64,000 nt of DNA, taken from positions 62,001-126,000 of the forward strand of contig NZ_BJWG01000001.1 in the NCBI RefSeq assembly GCF_007990245.1, written 5' to 3'. The DNA comes from Cellulomonas composti (GTDB lineage: Bacteria > Actinomycetota > Actinomycetes > Actinomycetales > Cellulomonadaceae). This document shows, piece by piece, positions 1 to 8,503 of this stretch. A program made the position numbers and the translations under genes. The notes below the pieces were generated by a model that did no database searches, was not told where the DNA came from, and was given only the letters and a program-made list of their open reading frames with translations. Numbering within the stretch: position 1 is the first letter of the stretch; each line of letters starts with the position of its first letter.

Positions 1-165
1 GAGCGGCAGCGCGACGACCGCCACCGTGAGCCCGGCCAGCAGGTCGCGGCGCCACGATCGGCTCAGCCCGGCGTAGTCCAGGCGGTGCGGGGCGAGGGCT
101 CTGGCCCGGCGCCGGGCGAGCGTCCACCAGGAGATCTCGTCGGCCGGCGCGGCGTCTGCGCTCAC
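1..165 (-). CDS. SulP-family sulfate/anion permease, N-terminal fragment (cut by window start)
   Basis: Reading leftwards from a GTG at 165, 55 codons stay open to the window edge. After about 35 polar, basic residues (WWTLARRRARALAPHRLDY) comes RRDLLAGLTVAVVALPL, which is the entry into the first transmembrane helix of SulP/SLC26 transporters. SulP proteins import sulfate, bicarbonate or dicarboxylates. The GTG overlaps the stop codon of the upstream arsR gene (shared GTGA), so the two are probably translationally coupled. ArsR-SulP pairs are common in actinobacteria. Substrate cannot be judged because the transport core and any STAS domain lie outside the window. Confidence 0.8.
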   Translation of the reverse strand, partial: MSADAAPADEISWWTLARRRARALAPHRLDYAGLSRSWRRDLLAGLTVAVVALPL

Positions 166-557
166 GGGTGCGCCTCGAGGGCGAGCAGGTCCTGGCGACG
201 CGCGGCGGCGTCGACCAGCACGGCGCGGGCCGCGGAGAGCATGTCCGCCACGGCTGGCAGCGCGAGCGCGTACTGGACGGCGTTGCCGGTGCGGCTGGCG
301 GTGACGACCCCGCTGCGGCGCAGCACGGCGAGGTGCTGGGACAGGAGCGAGGCCTCCAGACCCAGCTCGGTGAGCAGCTCGCTGACCTGACGGTCCTGGT
401 CGACGAGGAGCTCGAGCACGCGGACGCGCACGGGATGGGCGAGGGCCTTGAAGAGGTCGGCCTTGACGTCCGCGAGCGGGCGGTCGACCCCCAGTGCGCG
501 CAGCGGCACGACTTCTCCGGGAGATGAGGCGGTTTGGTGACTTGATGAATCGATCAA
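162..557 (-). CDS. ArsR/SmtB-family winged-helix transcriptional regulator
   Basis: A 131-residue protein with a single ArsR-type winged helix: KALAHPVRVRVLELLVD (helix 1-2), VSELLTELGLEASLLSQHLAVLRRSGVV (recognition helix and turn), then the beta-wing ASRTGNAVQYAL. It contains no cysteine, so a thiolate metal site as in ArsR/CmtR is excluded; it may sense another ligand. The start is the TTG at 557; a GTG about 17 codons further in (VPLRALGVD) is equally possible and would leave the inverted repeat at 541-558 wholly upstream. The stop overlaps the SulP start by four bases, so this is the likely local repressor of that permease. Confidence 0.85.
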   Translation of the reverse strand: MIDSSSHQTASSPGEVVPLRALGVDRPLADVKADLFKALAHPVRVRVLELLVDQDRQVSELLTELGLEASLLSQHLAVLRRSGVVTASRTGNAVQYALALPAVADMLSAARAVLVDAAARRQDLLALEAHP

Positions 558-558
558 G
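541..558. promoter_or_regulatory. Inverted repeat, candidate ArsR operator
   Basis: CTTGAT-N6-ATCAAG is a perfect 6-bp inverted repeat lying at the 5' edge of the arsR gene. Spaced TTGAT/ATCAA arms are typical of sites bound by ArsR-family dimers, and the position fits autorepression of the arsR-sulP operon. That this ArsR binds it is inference. Confidence 0.45.
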
Positions 559-636
559 TGCTTCTGACGATACTCCGCTGTTCGGGGTGGGTGCGACCAG
601 TTGACAGTGCGGCCGGGGAAGGCGTGTACTAGGAAG

Positions 637-652
637 TCGAACAGACGTTCGA
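637..652. promoter_or_regulatory. LexA (SOS) box of the imuA'-imuB-dnaE2 operon
   Basis: TCGAACAGACGTTCGA is a perfect match to the actinobacterial LexA operator TCGAAC-N4-GTTCGA. It lies 67 nt before the imuA' start codon in the arsR-imuA' spacer. LexA control of this cassette is established in mycobacteria, so DNA damage should induce the three genes. Confidence 0.92.
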
Positions 653-719
653 AAATGACAGTTCGGGGGAAGCTCGAACGGCCTGTTGTTGCAGGTCAGA
701 GGCATGCACAGAGGTAGCG

Positions 720-1541
720 ATGACGGTCGACGTCCAGGAGCGTGCGGCGCACGCGCGGCTCGTCCTGGCACGAGCCGAGCAGCGCACCGGTGCGCGCAGC
801 ATCGTCCGGCCGGACGTCGAACAGGACCGGGCAGAAGTGGGCCGGGCGGGCGATGTCGAGCAGGACCAGGGCACTCCTCGGGTGTCGTTGCTCACGGCGG
901 AGCGGCCGCCGCTGCCCGTCCCGGTCGAGCTCGCCCCGCTGCTGCCGGACGGGTTGCGCCGCGGGGCCACCACGGTGGTGGCGGGTTCGACGTCGCTGGT
1001 GCTGGCCGTGCTGGCCGCGGCGTGCTCGGGCGGCGCCTGGGCGGCCGTGGTCGGTCAGCCGACGCTCGGCCTGCTGGCCGCCGCGCAGGCCGGGGTCGGG
1101 CTCGACCGGCTCGCCGTGGTGCCCGCGCCCGGGGCAGACTGCGCCCGGGTGCTGGCCGCTCTGCTGGACGGGATGGACGTGGTGGTCGCCGGACCCGAGG
1201 CCCGGCTGGTGGACGCGGACCGGCGGCGGCTGTCGGCGCGGGTCCGGGAGCGGGGTGCCGTGCTGCTCGCGGCGCAGCCCTGGCCGGGTGCGGACACGGT
1301 GCTCACGGCCGGGCCCGGCCGCTGGACGGGGGTCGGCGACGGTCAGGGGCGGCTGCGCACGCATGCCGTCCGCGTCACGCGGTCGGGTCGCAGCAGCGCG
1401 TCGAGTCCCGCGTGGGTCGACCTCACGCTGCCTCTGTCGGGTGAGGTCGGCACCCGCAGCACCACGCAGAAGGTGGCGCAGTCGGCTGCGCAGGCGACTG
1501 TGCTGGCCGCCGGACGCCCGGACCTGAGGCTCGTCGGATGA
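720..1541 (+). CDS. imuA': ImuA'-type SOS mutasome accessory protein
   Basis: A 273-residue protein, first gene of the LexA-controlled mutasome operon. Its middle (LRRGATTVVAGSTSLVLAVLAAACSGGAWAAVV) has the layout of a degenerate RecA-like fold, without a convincing Walker A. Actinobacterial ImuA' has no catalytic activity of its own; it interacts with ImuB and is needed for damage-induced mutagenesis. The identification rests mainly on position: the stop overlaps the imuB start (ATGA), and dnaE2 follows. ATG 720 is the natural start, shortly after the LexA box. Family members diverge strongly in sequence, so synteny carries most of the weight. Confidence 0.82.
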   Translation: MTVDVQERAAHARLVLARAEQRTGARSIVRPDVEQDRAEVGRAGDVEQDQGTPRVSLLTAERPPLPVPVELAPLLPDGLRRGATTVVAGSTSLVLAVLAAACSGGAWAAVVGQPTLGLLAAAQAGVGLDRLAVVPAPGADCARVLAALLDGMDVVVAGPEARLVDADRRRLSARVRERGAVLLAAQPWPGADTVLTAGPGRWTGVGDGQGRLRTHAVRVTRSGRSSASSPAWVDLTLPLSGEVGTRSTTQKVAQSAAQATVLAAGRPDLRLVG

Positions 1542-3268
1542 GCACCCGCACCACCGTCCTGTGGGTGCCCGACTGGCCGGTCGTCGCCGCGGCGCTCGCC
1601 CAGGAGACCCCCCGCCACCTGCCCGTCGCGGTCCTGGCAGGGCAGCGCGTGACCGCGGTGAACGCGCTGGCCAGGCTGGAGGGCGTGCGGCGCGGCATGC
1701 GTCGGCGGCAGGCGCAGGGCTGCTGCCCGGAGCTGGTGGCGCTGGCGGCCGACGACGCACGGGACGTCCGGCTGTTCGAGCCGGTCGTGCTCGCTGCGGA
1801 GACGGTGGTCGCGGGTCTCGAGGTGGCCCGGCCCGGGCTGCTCCTGCTGCCCTCGGACGGGGCGAGCCGCTACCACGGCTCGGAGGAGACGCTCGCGGAC
1901 CGGCTGGCCGAGGCGGTCGCGGAGCGCACCGGGCACGAGTGCGCCGTCGGGACGGCGGACGGCCTGCTCGCGGCGGTGCTGGCGGCACGCACCGGCCGAC
2001 GGGTGCCGCCCGGCGGGTCGCCGGCGTTCCTGGCGGACCGGCCGGTGAGCGAGCTCGCGTTCGTCGCGACCAGCGAGGAGGCCGTGCGGGAGGTGGACGC
2101 CCTGGTGGACCTGCTGCACCGTCTCGGCCTGCGCACGCTCGGCAGGCTCGCCGCGCTGCCCGCCGCAGACGTGCACGCGCGGTTCGGCCGGCTCGGGTCG
2201 TGGGCCCACCTGCTGGCCAACGGTCAGGACGAGCGACCCCCGGTGCGGCGCCGGCCCGAGCCGGACGTCGCGGTGAGCAGCGACCTCGACCCGCCCGTGG
2301 ACCGGGTGGACACCGCGACCTTCGCGGGACGCCGGCTGGCCGAGGAGCTGCACCACATGCTCGTCGGACGGTCGGCGACGTGCGGGCGGCTCGAGATCGC
2401 CGCCCGCACCGACGAGGGCGCCGACCTGGTGCGCACCTGGCGCACCGACCTCGGTGGCTGGGGCGGGCTGACGCCGGCGCGCATCACCGACCGCGTGCGC
2501 TGGCAGCTCGAGAGCTGGCTCACGGCCACCGCGGTCGCCACCGCCCGCGACCGGGTCCGGGACGCCGCCCGCGACCGGTCGCGCGACGTGTCCCGCGCCG
2601 CCCGTGTCGCGCGCGGGCGCGAGGAGGACCAGCCCGCGCCGGGTGAGCTCCCGGACTGGCCGGGCGAGCACGAGCCCGCGCGGCCGGTGACGCTGGTGCG
2701 GCTGGCGATCACCGCGCTGGACGTCGCGCCCGCCGGTGCGGAGCAGCCGCGGCTGTGGGGTGGGCCCTCGGGCGGGGACCTACGCGCCCAGCGCGTGCTC
2801 GAGCGCGTGCAGGGCATCGTCGGCGGGTCCGGTCTGCTCACCGCGAGCCTGCAGGGCGGGCGGGACGTGCGCGAGCAGGTCCACCTGCGGCCGTGGGGGG
2901 AGCAGGCCGCGGCGCCCCGGTCCACCGACCGCCCCTGGCCCGGTCGGCTGCCGGACCCGGCTCCCGCCACGGTGCTCCCGGACCCCGAGCCGGTCGAGGT
3001 GCAGGACGCGGCGGGTCGGCCCGTCCTGCTCGACGAGCGCGCCCGCCTGAGCGGGTCGCCGGCCTGGGTGTGCGGGCCGGGCCGACGGGACCGGGTGGCC
3101 GGCTGGGCCGGGCCGTGGCTGCTGTCGGGCCGGTGGTGGGGGTCGCCCGCCGACGGGCCGCGGGTGGGCCGGCCGCGTGCGCACCTGCAGGTGACGTTCG
3201 ACGACGGGCCGGCCGTGCTGCTGGTCACCACCGCGACCGGCTGGGCGTGCGAGGCGCGCTATGACTGA
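1538..3268 (+). CDS. imuB: ImuB, catalytically inactive Y-family polymerase (mutasome hub)
   Basis: A 576-residue Y-family polymerase homologue. The palm begins TTVLWVPDWPVVAAA where active enzymes have the DxDxFF metal motif, so the catalytic carboxylates are not conserved, as expected for ImuB. The little-finger region is followed by QPRLWG (about residues 403-408), corresponding to the beta-clamp-binding motif QLPLWG of mycobacterial ImuB. Known role: bridging the sliding clamp, ImuA' and DnaE2 during translesion synthesis. An Arg-rich stretch (RDRVRDAARDRSRDVSRAARVARGR) lies just before the clamp motif. The start overlaps the imuA' stop by 4 nt, and the end overlaps dnaE2 by 8 nt. Confidence 0.9.
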   Translation: MSTRTTVLWVPDWPVVAAALAQETPRHLPVAVLAGQRVTAVNALARLEGVRRGMRRRQAQGCCPELVALAADDARDVRLFEPVVLAAETVVAGLEVARPGLLLLPSDGASRYHGSEETLADRLAEAVAERTGHECAVGTADGLLAAVLAARTGRRVPPGGSPAFLADRPVSELAFVATSEEAVREVDALVDLLHRLGLRTLGRLAALPAADVHARFGRLGSWAHLLANGQDERPPVRRRPEPDVAVSSDLDPPVDRVDTATFAGRRLAEELHHMLVGRSATCGRLEIAARTDEGADLVRTWRTDLGGWGGLTPARITDRVRWQLESWLTATAVATARDRVRDAARDRSRDVSRAARVARGREEDQPAPGELPDWPGEHEPARPVTLVRLAITALDVAPAGAEQPRLWGGPSGGDLRAQRVLERVQGIVGGSGLLTASLQGGRDVREQVHLRPWGEQAAAPRSTDRPWPGRLPDPAPATVLPDPEPVEVQDAAGRPVLLDERARLSGSPAWVCGPGRRDRVAGWAGPWLLSGRWWGSPADGPRVGRPRAHLQVTFDDGPAVLLVTTATGWACEARYD

Positions 3269-6200
3269 CCCGACGAGCGTGACGCCGAGTGCACCGACGA
3301 CGAGTGCACCGACGACCGACGTGCCGACGGCCAGTGCGTCCACCAGCTCGTCGACCAGTGCCTCGACCAGTGCCTCGAACACGCCCGGCCCGCGGTACGG
3401 CGAGCTGCACGCGCACTCGGCGTTCAGCTTCCTCGACGGCGCCAGCCAGCCCGAGGAGCTCGCGGCGGAGGCTGCCCGGCTGGGCCTGACGGCGCTCGCG
3501 CTGACCGACCACGACGGGTTGTACGGCGTGGTACGCCTCGCCGAGGCGGCCCGGCGGGTGGGCGTGCCCACGGTGTTCGGGGCGGAGCTGCACCTGCCGG
3601 CGCCCGATGCGCGTCGGCACGGACGCCAGCCGGCACCGACGCCCGGCCCCCCGGTGCTCGACGAGCCCACGGGCGTCCCCGACCCCCGGGCAACCCACCT
3701 CGTCGTGCTGGCCCGCGGCCCGGACGGGTACCGCGCGCTGTCGAGCGCGATCGCACGGGGTCACCTGCGCACCGGGCGCAAGGGAGCCGCGGAGTACCGG
3801 CTCGAGGAGCTGGCGGAGGCGGCCGCAGGCCAGTGGCTGGTGCTCACCGGCTGCCGCAAGGGTGCCGTGCGGCGGGCGCTGGCGGGTGGCGACCCGACGG
3901 GGGTCGTCCCGGTGACCGCGGGCGGCCCCGAGGCGGCGGCGCGCGAGCTGGACCGGCTCGTCGCGCTGTTCGGCCGGGACAACGTGGCCGTCGAGGTGAC
4001 CCGGCACGACGACGCGTACGACGACGAGCGCGCGGACGCCCTCGACGCGCTGGCCAGGGCGGCCGGGTTGCCGCTGGTCGCGACGACGGCGGCGCACCAC
4101 GCCACGCCGCGGGACGGCGACCTCGCGGCGGCGCTGGCGGCGGTGCGGGCCAGGTCCTCGCTCGACGACCTGGACGGCTGGCTGCCGGGTGCGTCCACCG
4201 CCCACCTGCGCTCCGCGACGGAGATGCTCGAACGTCACCGTCGGCACCCGCGGGCGGTCGCCACGGCGGCAGCGCTGGCGGCCGAGTGCGCGTTCGACCT
4301 CTCGCTCGTCGCGCCGGCGCTGCCGCCCTACCCGGTGCCGCCCGGTCACACCGAGGCGACCTGGCTGCGCGAGCTGGTGCGCCGCGGCGCGCTCGAGCTC
4401 TACGGCCCGCCCGAGGCCGAACGGGTGCAGGGCGCCTACCGTCAGCTCGAGCACGAGCTGACGATCATCGAGGAGCTGGGGTTCCCGGGCTACTTCCTCG
4501 TCGTGTACGACCTGGTGGACTTCTGCCGGCGCAACGGGATCCTGGCGCAGGGCCGCGGCTCGGCCGCCAACTCGGCGGTCTGCTACGTGCTGCGGGTCAC
4601 CGCGGTGGACGCGGTGCGCCACGGGCTGCTCTTCGAGCGGTTCCTGGCGCCCGAGCGCGACGGGCCGCCGGACATCGACGTCGACATCGAGTCCGCGCGT
4701 CGCGAAGAGGTCATCCAGTACGTCTACGCCAAGCACGGACGCGAGCACGCCGCGCAGGTGGCGAACGTCATCTCCTACCGGCCGCGCTCGGCGATCCGGG
4801 ACGCCGCGCGGGCGCTGGGCTACGACGTCGGGCAGCAGGACGCCTGGGCGAAGTCGATCGAGCGCTGGGGAAGCCTGCGCCCTGTCTCGTCGGGAACGGT
4901 CCCGACGACGGGCCGCCAGGAACGGGGCCGGGCGCGCGAGGCGATGTGGGGGACCAACGGGGAGCCGGACGCGCGTACGGGCGCTCCGACCGGTCGGCCC
5001 GCGGGCTCGTCTCAGACCGCGCGCTCGCCGCGAGGGACCGAGGTGCCCGGGCTGGCGACCGCGGACGGGCACGACGTGGTCCCGACGCACACCCCACCCG
5101 CCGCGAGCGACCTCGAGGAGATCCCGGAGCAGGTGATCGACCTGGCGGACCGGTTCCTGCGCCTGCCGCGGCACCTGGGCATCCACTCGGGCGGGATGGT
5201 GATGTGCGACCGGCCGGTGATCGAGGTCTGCCCGGTCGAGTGGGCGCGGATGCCCGGGCGCACGGTGCTGCAGTGGGACAAGGAGGACTGCGCCGATGCG
5301 GGACTGGTGAAGTTCGACCTGCTGGGCCTCGGCATGCTCACCGCGCTGCGGATCGCGTTCGGGTTCGTCGGCGAGCACGAGGGACGCGCGCTGGACCTGC
5401 ACGCGCTGCCGCAGGAGGACCCGCTGGTGTACGACCTGCTGTGCGCGGCGGACACGGTCGGCGTGTTCCAGGTGGAGTCGCGCGCGCAGATGGGCACGCT
5501 GCCGCGGCTCGAGCCGAGGTGCTTCTACGACATCGTCGTCGAGGTGGCGCTCATCCGGCCCGGCCCCATCCAGGGCGGCTCGGTGCACCCGTACATCGAA
5601 CGCTCGCGGGGGCGGCAGAAGGTCGAGTACCTGCACCCGCTGCTCGAGGCGTCGCTGAGCAAGACGCTCGGCGTGCCGCTGTTCCAGGAGCAGCTCATGC
5701 AGATGGCGATCGACGTCGCGGCCTTCACCCCGGCCGAGGCGGACCAGCTCCGGCGGGCGATGGGGTCCAAGCGGTCCACCGAGCGGATGCTCGCGCTCAA
5801 GGGCCGGCTGATGGACGGGATGGCCGACAACGGGATCACGGCCGAGGTGGGCGAGCAGATCTTCGCCAAGCTCAAGGCGTTCGCGGACTTCGGCTTCCCC
5901 GAGTCGCACGCGTACTCCTTCGCGTACCTGGTCTACGCGAGCGCGTGGCTCAAGGTGCACCACCCCGCCGCGTTCTACGCGGGGCTGCTGGCCGCGCAGC
6001 CGATGGGGTTCTACTCGCCGCAGAGCCTGGCGGCCGACGCCCGGCGGCACGGCATCGAGGTGCGGCGGCCCGACGTGCAGCTCTCGGACGCGCAGGCGAG
6101 GGTCGAGCGCGCGGCGCCCGCACCGGCCGGGGGAGAGCCACGCCTCGAGCCGCGGCCGAGCGGTACGGGGCCGACGCCGCCCTCGGGCGTCCCGACGGGC

Positions 6201-6920
6201 CGGGGCCGGGGGCGCTCGCTCGTCGTGCGGCTGGGCCTGGTGGCGGTGCGCGAGATCGGCACGGACCTCGCGGAGCGGATCGCCGACGAACGCGCGGCGG
6301 GCGGGCCGTTCGTCGACCAGCGCGACCTGGTGCGCCGCGTGCGGCTGACCACCGCGCAGGTCGAGGCGCTCGCGACCGCGGGTGCGCTCGACGGGCTGGG
6401 CGTGACTCGGCGCGAGGCCTTGTGGGCCGCGGGCGCGCTCGCACAGGAGGGCCCCGAGACGCTGCCGGGGGTGAGCGTCGGCGTGCAGGCGCCTACGCTG
6501 CCGGGCCTGAGCGAGCTCGAGACCGCGACCGCGGACGTGTGGGCGACCGGCGTCTCGGTCGACTCCTATCCGACGCAGTTCGTGCGCGCCGGACTCGACG
6601 CGGAGGGGGTGCTGCGCGTCGAGCAGGCCTACCGGCACGAGGTGGGTCGGCGGGTCGCGGTGGCCGGGGTCGTGACCCACCGTCAGCGGCCCGGCACCGC
6701 CGGCGGGATCACGTTCCTGTCGCTCGAGGACGAGACCGGGCTGCTCAACGTCATCTGCTCGGCGGGGCTGTGGCAGCGCCACCGCGCGGTGGCCCGGACC
6801 TCGCGCGCGCTCGTCGTGCGCGGCCTGCTGGAACGCGCGGACGGCGCGACCAACCTCGTCGCCGAGCACCTGGCGCCGTTGTCGTTGCGCGTGCGCAGCT
6901 CGTCGCGGGACTTCCGGTGA
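3261..6920 (+). CDS. dnaE2: DnaE2, error-prone DNA polymerase III alpha subunit
   Basis: A 1,219-residue C-family polymerase. Residues 1-37 are a Thr/Ser/Ala-rich extension; the PHP domain starts at YGELHAHSAFSFLDGASQ. The palm carries PDIDVDIE with D471, D473 and D475, and a C-terminal OB domain (VAVAGVVTHRQRP) ends the protein. DnaE2 extends past lesions when brought to the clamp by ImuB. Two poorly conserved insertions stand out: about residues 537-620, Gly/Arg/Thr/Pro-rich, just before IPEQVIDLADRFLRLPRH, and a shorter one near residues 950-985. Both stay in frame, so the enzyme is probably intact. Last gene of the SOS operon. Confidence 0.95.
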   Translation: MTDPTSVTPSAPTTSAPTTDVPTASASTSSSTSASTSASNTPGPRYGELHAHSAFSFLDGASQPEELAAEAARLGLTALALTDHDGLYGVVRLAEAARRVGVPTVFGAELHLPAPDARRHGRQPAPTPGPPVLDEPTGVPDPRATHLVVLARGPDGYRALSSAIARGHLRTGRKGAAEYRLEELAEAAAGQWLVLTGCRKGAVRRALAGGDPTGVVPVTAGGPEAAARELDRLVALFGRDNVAVEVTRHDDAYDDERADALDALARAAGLPLVATTAAHHATPRDGDLAAALAAVRARSSLDDLDGWLPGASTAHLRSATEMLERHRRHPRAVATAAALAAECAFDLSLVAPALPPYPVPPGHTEATWLRELVRRGALELYGPPEAERVQGAYRQLEHELTIIEELGFPGYFLVVYDLVDFCRRNGILAQGRGSAANSAVCYVLRVTAVDAVRHGLLFERFLAPERDGPPDIDVDIESARREEVIQYVYAKHGREHAAQVANVISYRPRSAIRDAARALGYDVGQQDAWAKSIERWGSLRPVSSGTVPTTGRQERGRAREAMWGTNGEPDARTGAPTGRPAGSSQTARSPRGTEVPGLATADGHDVVPTHTPPAASDLEEIPEQVIDLADRFLRLPRHLGIHSGGMVMCDRPVIEVCPVEWARMPGRTVLQWDKEDCADAGLVKFDLLGLGMLTALRIAFGFVGEHEGRALDLHALPQEDPLVYDLLCAADTVGVFQVESRAQMGTLPRLEPRCFYDIVVEVALIRPGPIQGGSVHPYIERSRGRQKVEYLHPLLEASLSKTLGVPLFQEQLMQMAIDVAAFTPAEADQLRRAMGSKRSTERMLALKGRLMDGMADNGITAEVGEQIFAKLKAFADFGFPESHAYSFAYLVYASAWLKVHHPAAFYAGLLAAQPMGFYSPQSLAADARRHGIEVRRPDVQLSDAQARVERAAPAPAGGEPRLEPRPSGTGPTPPSGVPTGRGRGRSLVVRLGLVAVREIGTDLAERIADERAAGGPFVDQRDLVRRVRLTTAQVEALATAGALDGLGVTRREALWAAGALAQEGPETLPGVSVGVQAPTLPGLSELETATADVWATGVSVDSYPTQFVRAGLDAEGVLRVEQAYRHEVGRRVAVAGVVTHRQRPGTAGGITFLSLEDETGLLNVICSAGLWQRHRAVARTSRALVVRGLLERADGATNLVAEHLAPLSLRVRSSSRDFR

Positions 6921-6935
6921 CCGGTTCCGTGCGTG

Positions 6936-7703
6936 TCAGCGGGCGGTCTCCGACGATGGGCGTAGCGCGTCCCGCACCCGCAGCGCCGTCGCCGGCCGGT
7001 TCGTCGTCACGGCCCACGCCCGGTCGTCGAGCCAGTACGCGAGGTCGCGGGTGCGGTCCACCGTCCAGACGAGCATCGGCAGACCGGCCCCGTCCGCCAC
7101 CGCGGCGAGATGCGTGCGGGCCAGCCGGTGGTGGGCGACGACGAGCGTCGCGTCGCACGCGGCCAGCCGGTCGGCGAGCGCGCCGCGCACCCGTTCGCGG
7201 TCCGGTCCGCCCGGCGCCCGCTGCATCGACAGGCCGACCCTCAGCCCCGGCGCGGCTGCGCGTGACCACGCCCGGACGGCCGCGACCACGGCGTCGTCCT
7301 CGCTGGTCACGACGACGTGCGCCGCCCCGAGCCGCTCGACCGCACGCCGCGCCGTGCCGACCGCCCACTGCGGCGGGCTGCCCGCGAGGTCGCTCGTGGG
7401 GTCGCTCTTGAGGTCGACGTGGGCGCCCGCGCGCCCGGCCAGGAGACCCAACGCCTCGTCGAACGTCGCGCGGCCGGTGCTCGCACGGAACGTCGCCAGG
7501 TCGAGCGAGGAGACGGCCCGGCGCCGCCCGCGCAGCCGCGTCGTCGGGTCGTGCTGCAGCACCGTCGACCCGTCCGCCAGGACGCGCACGTCGATCTCCA
7601 CGAGGTCGACCCCGAGTCGGCTCGCCTCGTCGATCGAGGCGAGTGTGCCCTCGCGGCGCCGCTCCCTGCCCACACCGCCACGGTGGGCGCTGACCAGCGT
7701 CAT
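6936..7703 (-). CDS. Glycerophosphodiester phosphodiesterase
   Basis: A 255-residue GDPD TIM barrel. It begins MTLVSAHRGG with the first catalytic His-Arg, continues to VEIDVR (metal-binding Glu/Asp) and VLQHDPTTRLRG (second catalytic His), and ends with LVWTVDRTRDLAYWL, the usual last strand. The family splits glycerophosphodiesters into sn-glycerol 3-phosphate and an alcohol. No signal peptide is seen, so it should act in the cytoplasm. The ATG at 7703 was preferred to longer in-frame options because the HRG motif normally lies within the first ten residues. It is convergent with dnaE2, 15 nt away. Confidence 0.88.
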   Translation of the reverse strand: MTLVSAHRGGVGRERRREGTLASIDEASRLGVDLVEIDVRVLADGSTVLQHDPTTRLRGRRRAVSSLDLATFRASTGRATFDEALGLLAGRAGAHVDLKSDPTSDLAGSPPQWAVGTARRAVERLGAAHVVVTSEDDAVVAAVRAWSRAAAPGLRVGLSMQRAPGGPDRERVRGALADRLAACDATLVVAHHRLARTHLAAVADGAGLPMLVWTVDRTRDLAYWLDDRAWAVTTNRPATALRVRDALRPSSETAR

Positions 7704-7714
7704 GCGACGCGACG

Positions 7715-8338
7715 CTACGGGACCTCTGGCCCCCGCGCGCCCTGCACCCGGTCGCGGATACCGCGCAGCATCGCGCGGCTCATCACCGTGCTCGCCACCC
7801 CCAGCACCTCGAACGCCGCCCGCGACCACCAACCGAGGCGTGCGTACCGCTCGCGCACGACCAGGCGCGTCGTCCCGTACCGCCCGGGCCGCAGGACGAA
7901 CGCCCACACCCACGCCGAGTCGGGCGCCGCGAGCACCATCGCGGCGTTGCGATCGAGGCGGACGACCTCGAGCGCGACCTCGGGACCGAGGTGGACCGCG
8001 TCGCCGACGGCGAGCGACTGCCACCGCTGCTCGACCCGGTCGGCGGAGTGCACGTCCAGGCCGAACGCGCGCTCCAGCCGGTCGTAGGAGTAGAACCCGC
8101 CGCGGCCCAGGCCCAGCTGCACGACCCACGGCCAGACCTGCTCGGGCGGCGCGTCGATCGTGATCGCGCGGGTCGCGCCGATCAGCGGGTCGGGTACCAG
8201 CTCGTCACCCGGCAGGTCGGCGTCGAGATCGTCGTCCGTCGCGCCCCACTGCAGCGCCCACGTCCGGGCGAGCGGGACCACGACGGCCGCGAGCCCGGCG
8301 ATGAGCACGAGCGTTCTCGTCGTCCGTCGCGGGGTCAT
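7715..8338 (-). CDS. SRPBCC-fold membrane-anchored protein
   Basis: A 207-residue protein with an N-terminal transmembrane anchor (TLVLIAGLAAVVVPLARTW). A START/SRPBCC domain follows, beginning TRAITIDAPPEQVWPWVVQLGLGRGGFYSYDRLERAFG and ending with the long C-terminal helix of the fold (YARLGWWSRAAFEVLGVASTVM). Such proteins bind hydrophobic ligands, but no function can be given. It ends 11 nt before the start of the glycerophosphodiesterase gene on the same strand, so the two may be co-transcribed. The ATG at 8338 puts the anchor directly at the N-terminus. Confidence 0.65.
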   Translation of the reverse strand: MTPRRTTRTLVLIAGLAAVVVPLARTWALQWGATDDDLDADLPGDELVPDPLIGATRAITIDAPPEQVWPWVVQLGLGRGGFYSYDRLERAFGLDVHSADRVEQRWQSLAVGDAVHLGPEVALEVVRLDRNAAMVLAAPDSAWVWAFVLRPGRYGTTRLVVRERYARLGWWSRAAFEVLGVASTVMSRAMLRGIRDRVQGARGPEVP

Positions 8339-8503
8339 GTCCCCATCCGACCCCGGGAACCGCGCCGCGCGGAACCGACGAACGTCCCGAGACCCCGCGC
8401 GCCGCGTCCCCGACGGGCGCACCCGACCCGAGGACATCCGTCGCGTCCGCCCGACGACAGCCCGCAGCCCGCGGATGTCGGGGGTCCGGGTCAGGATGGA
8501 GCC

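Noticed and set aside
671..690. Possible second LexA box (TCGAAC followed by GTTG)
   Set aside because: The second half does not match GTTCGA at the required spacing, and the perfect box lies close by.
3225..6869. 1,214-codon minus-strand open frame across dnaE2
   Set aside because: It is antisense to a complete DnaE2, has Arg/His/Pro-rich composition typical of shadow frames in high-GC DNA, and has no recognisable motif.
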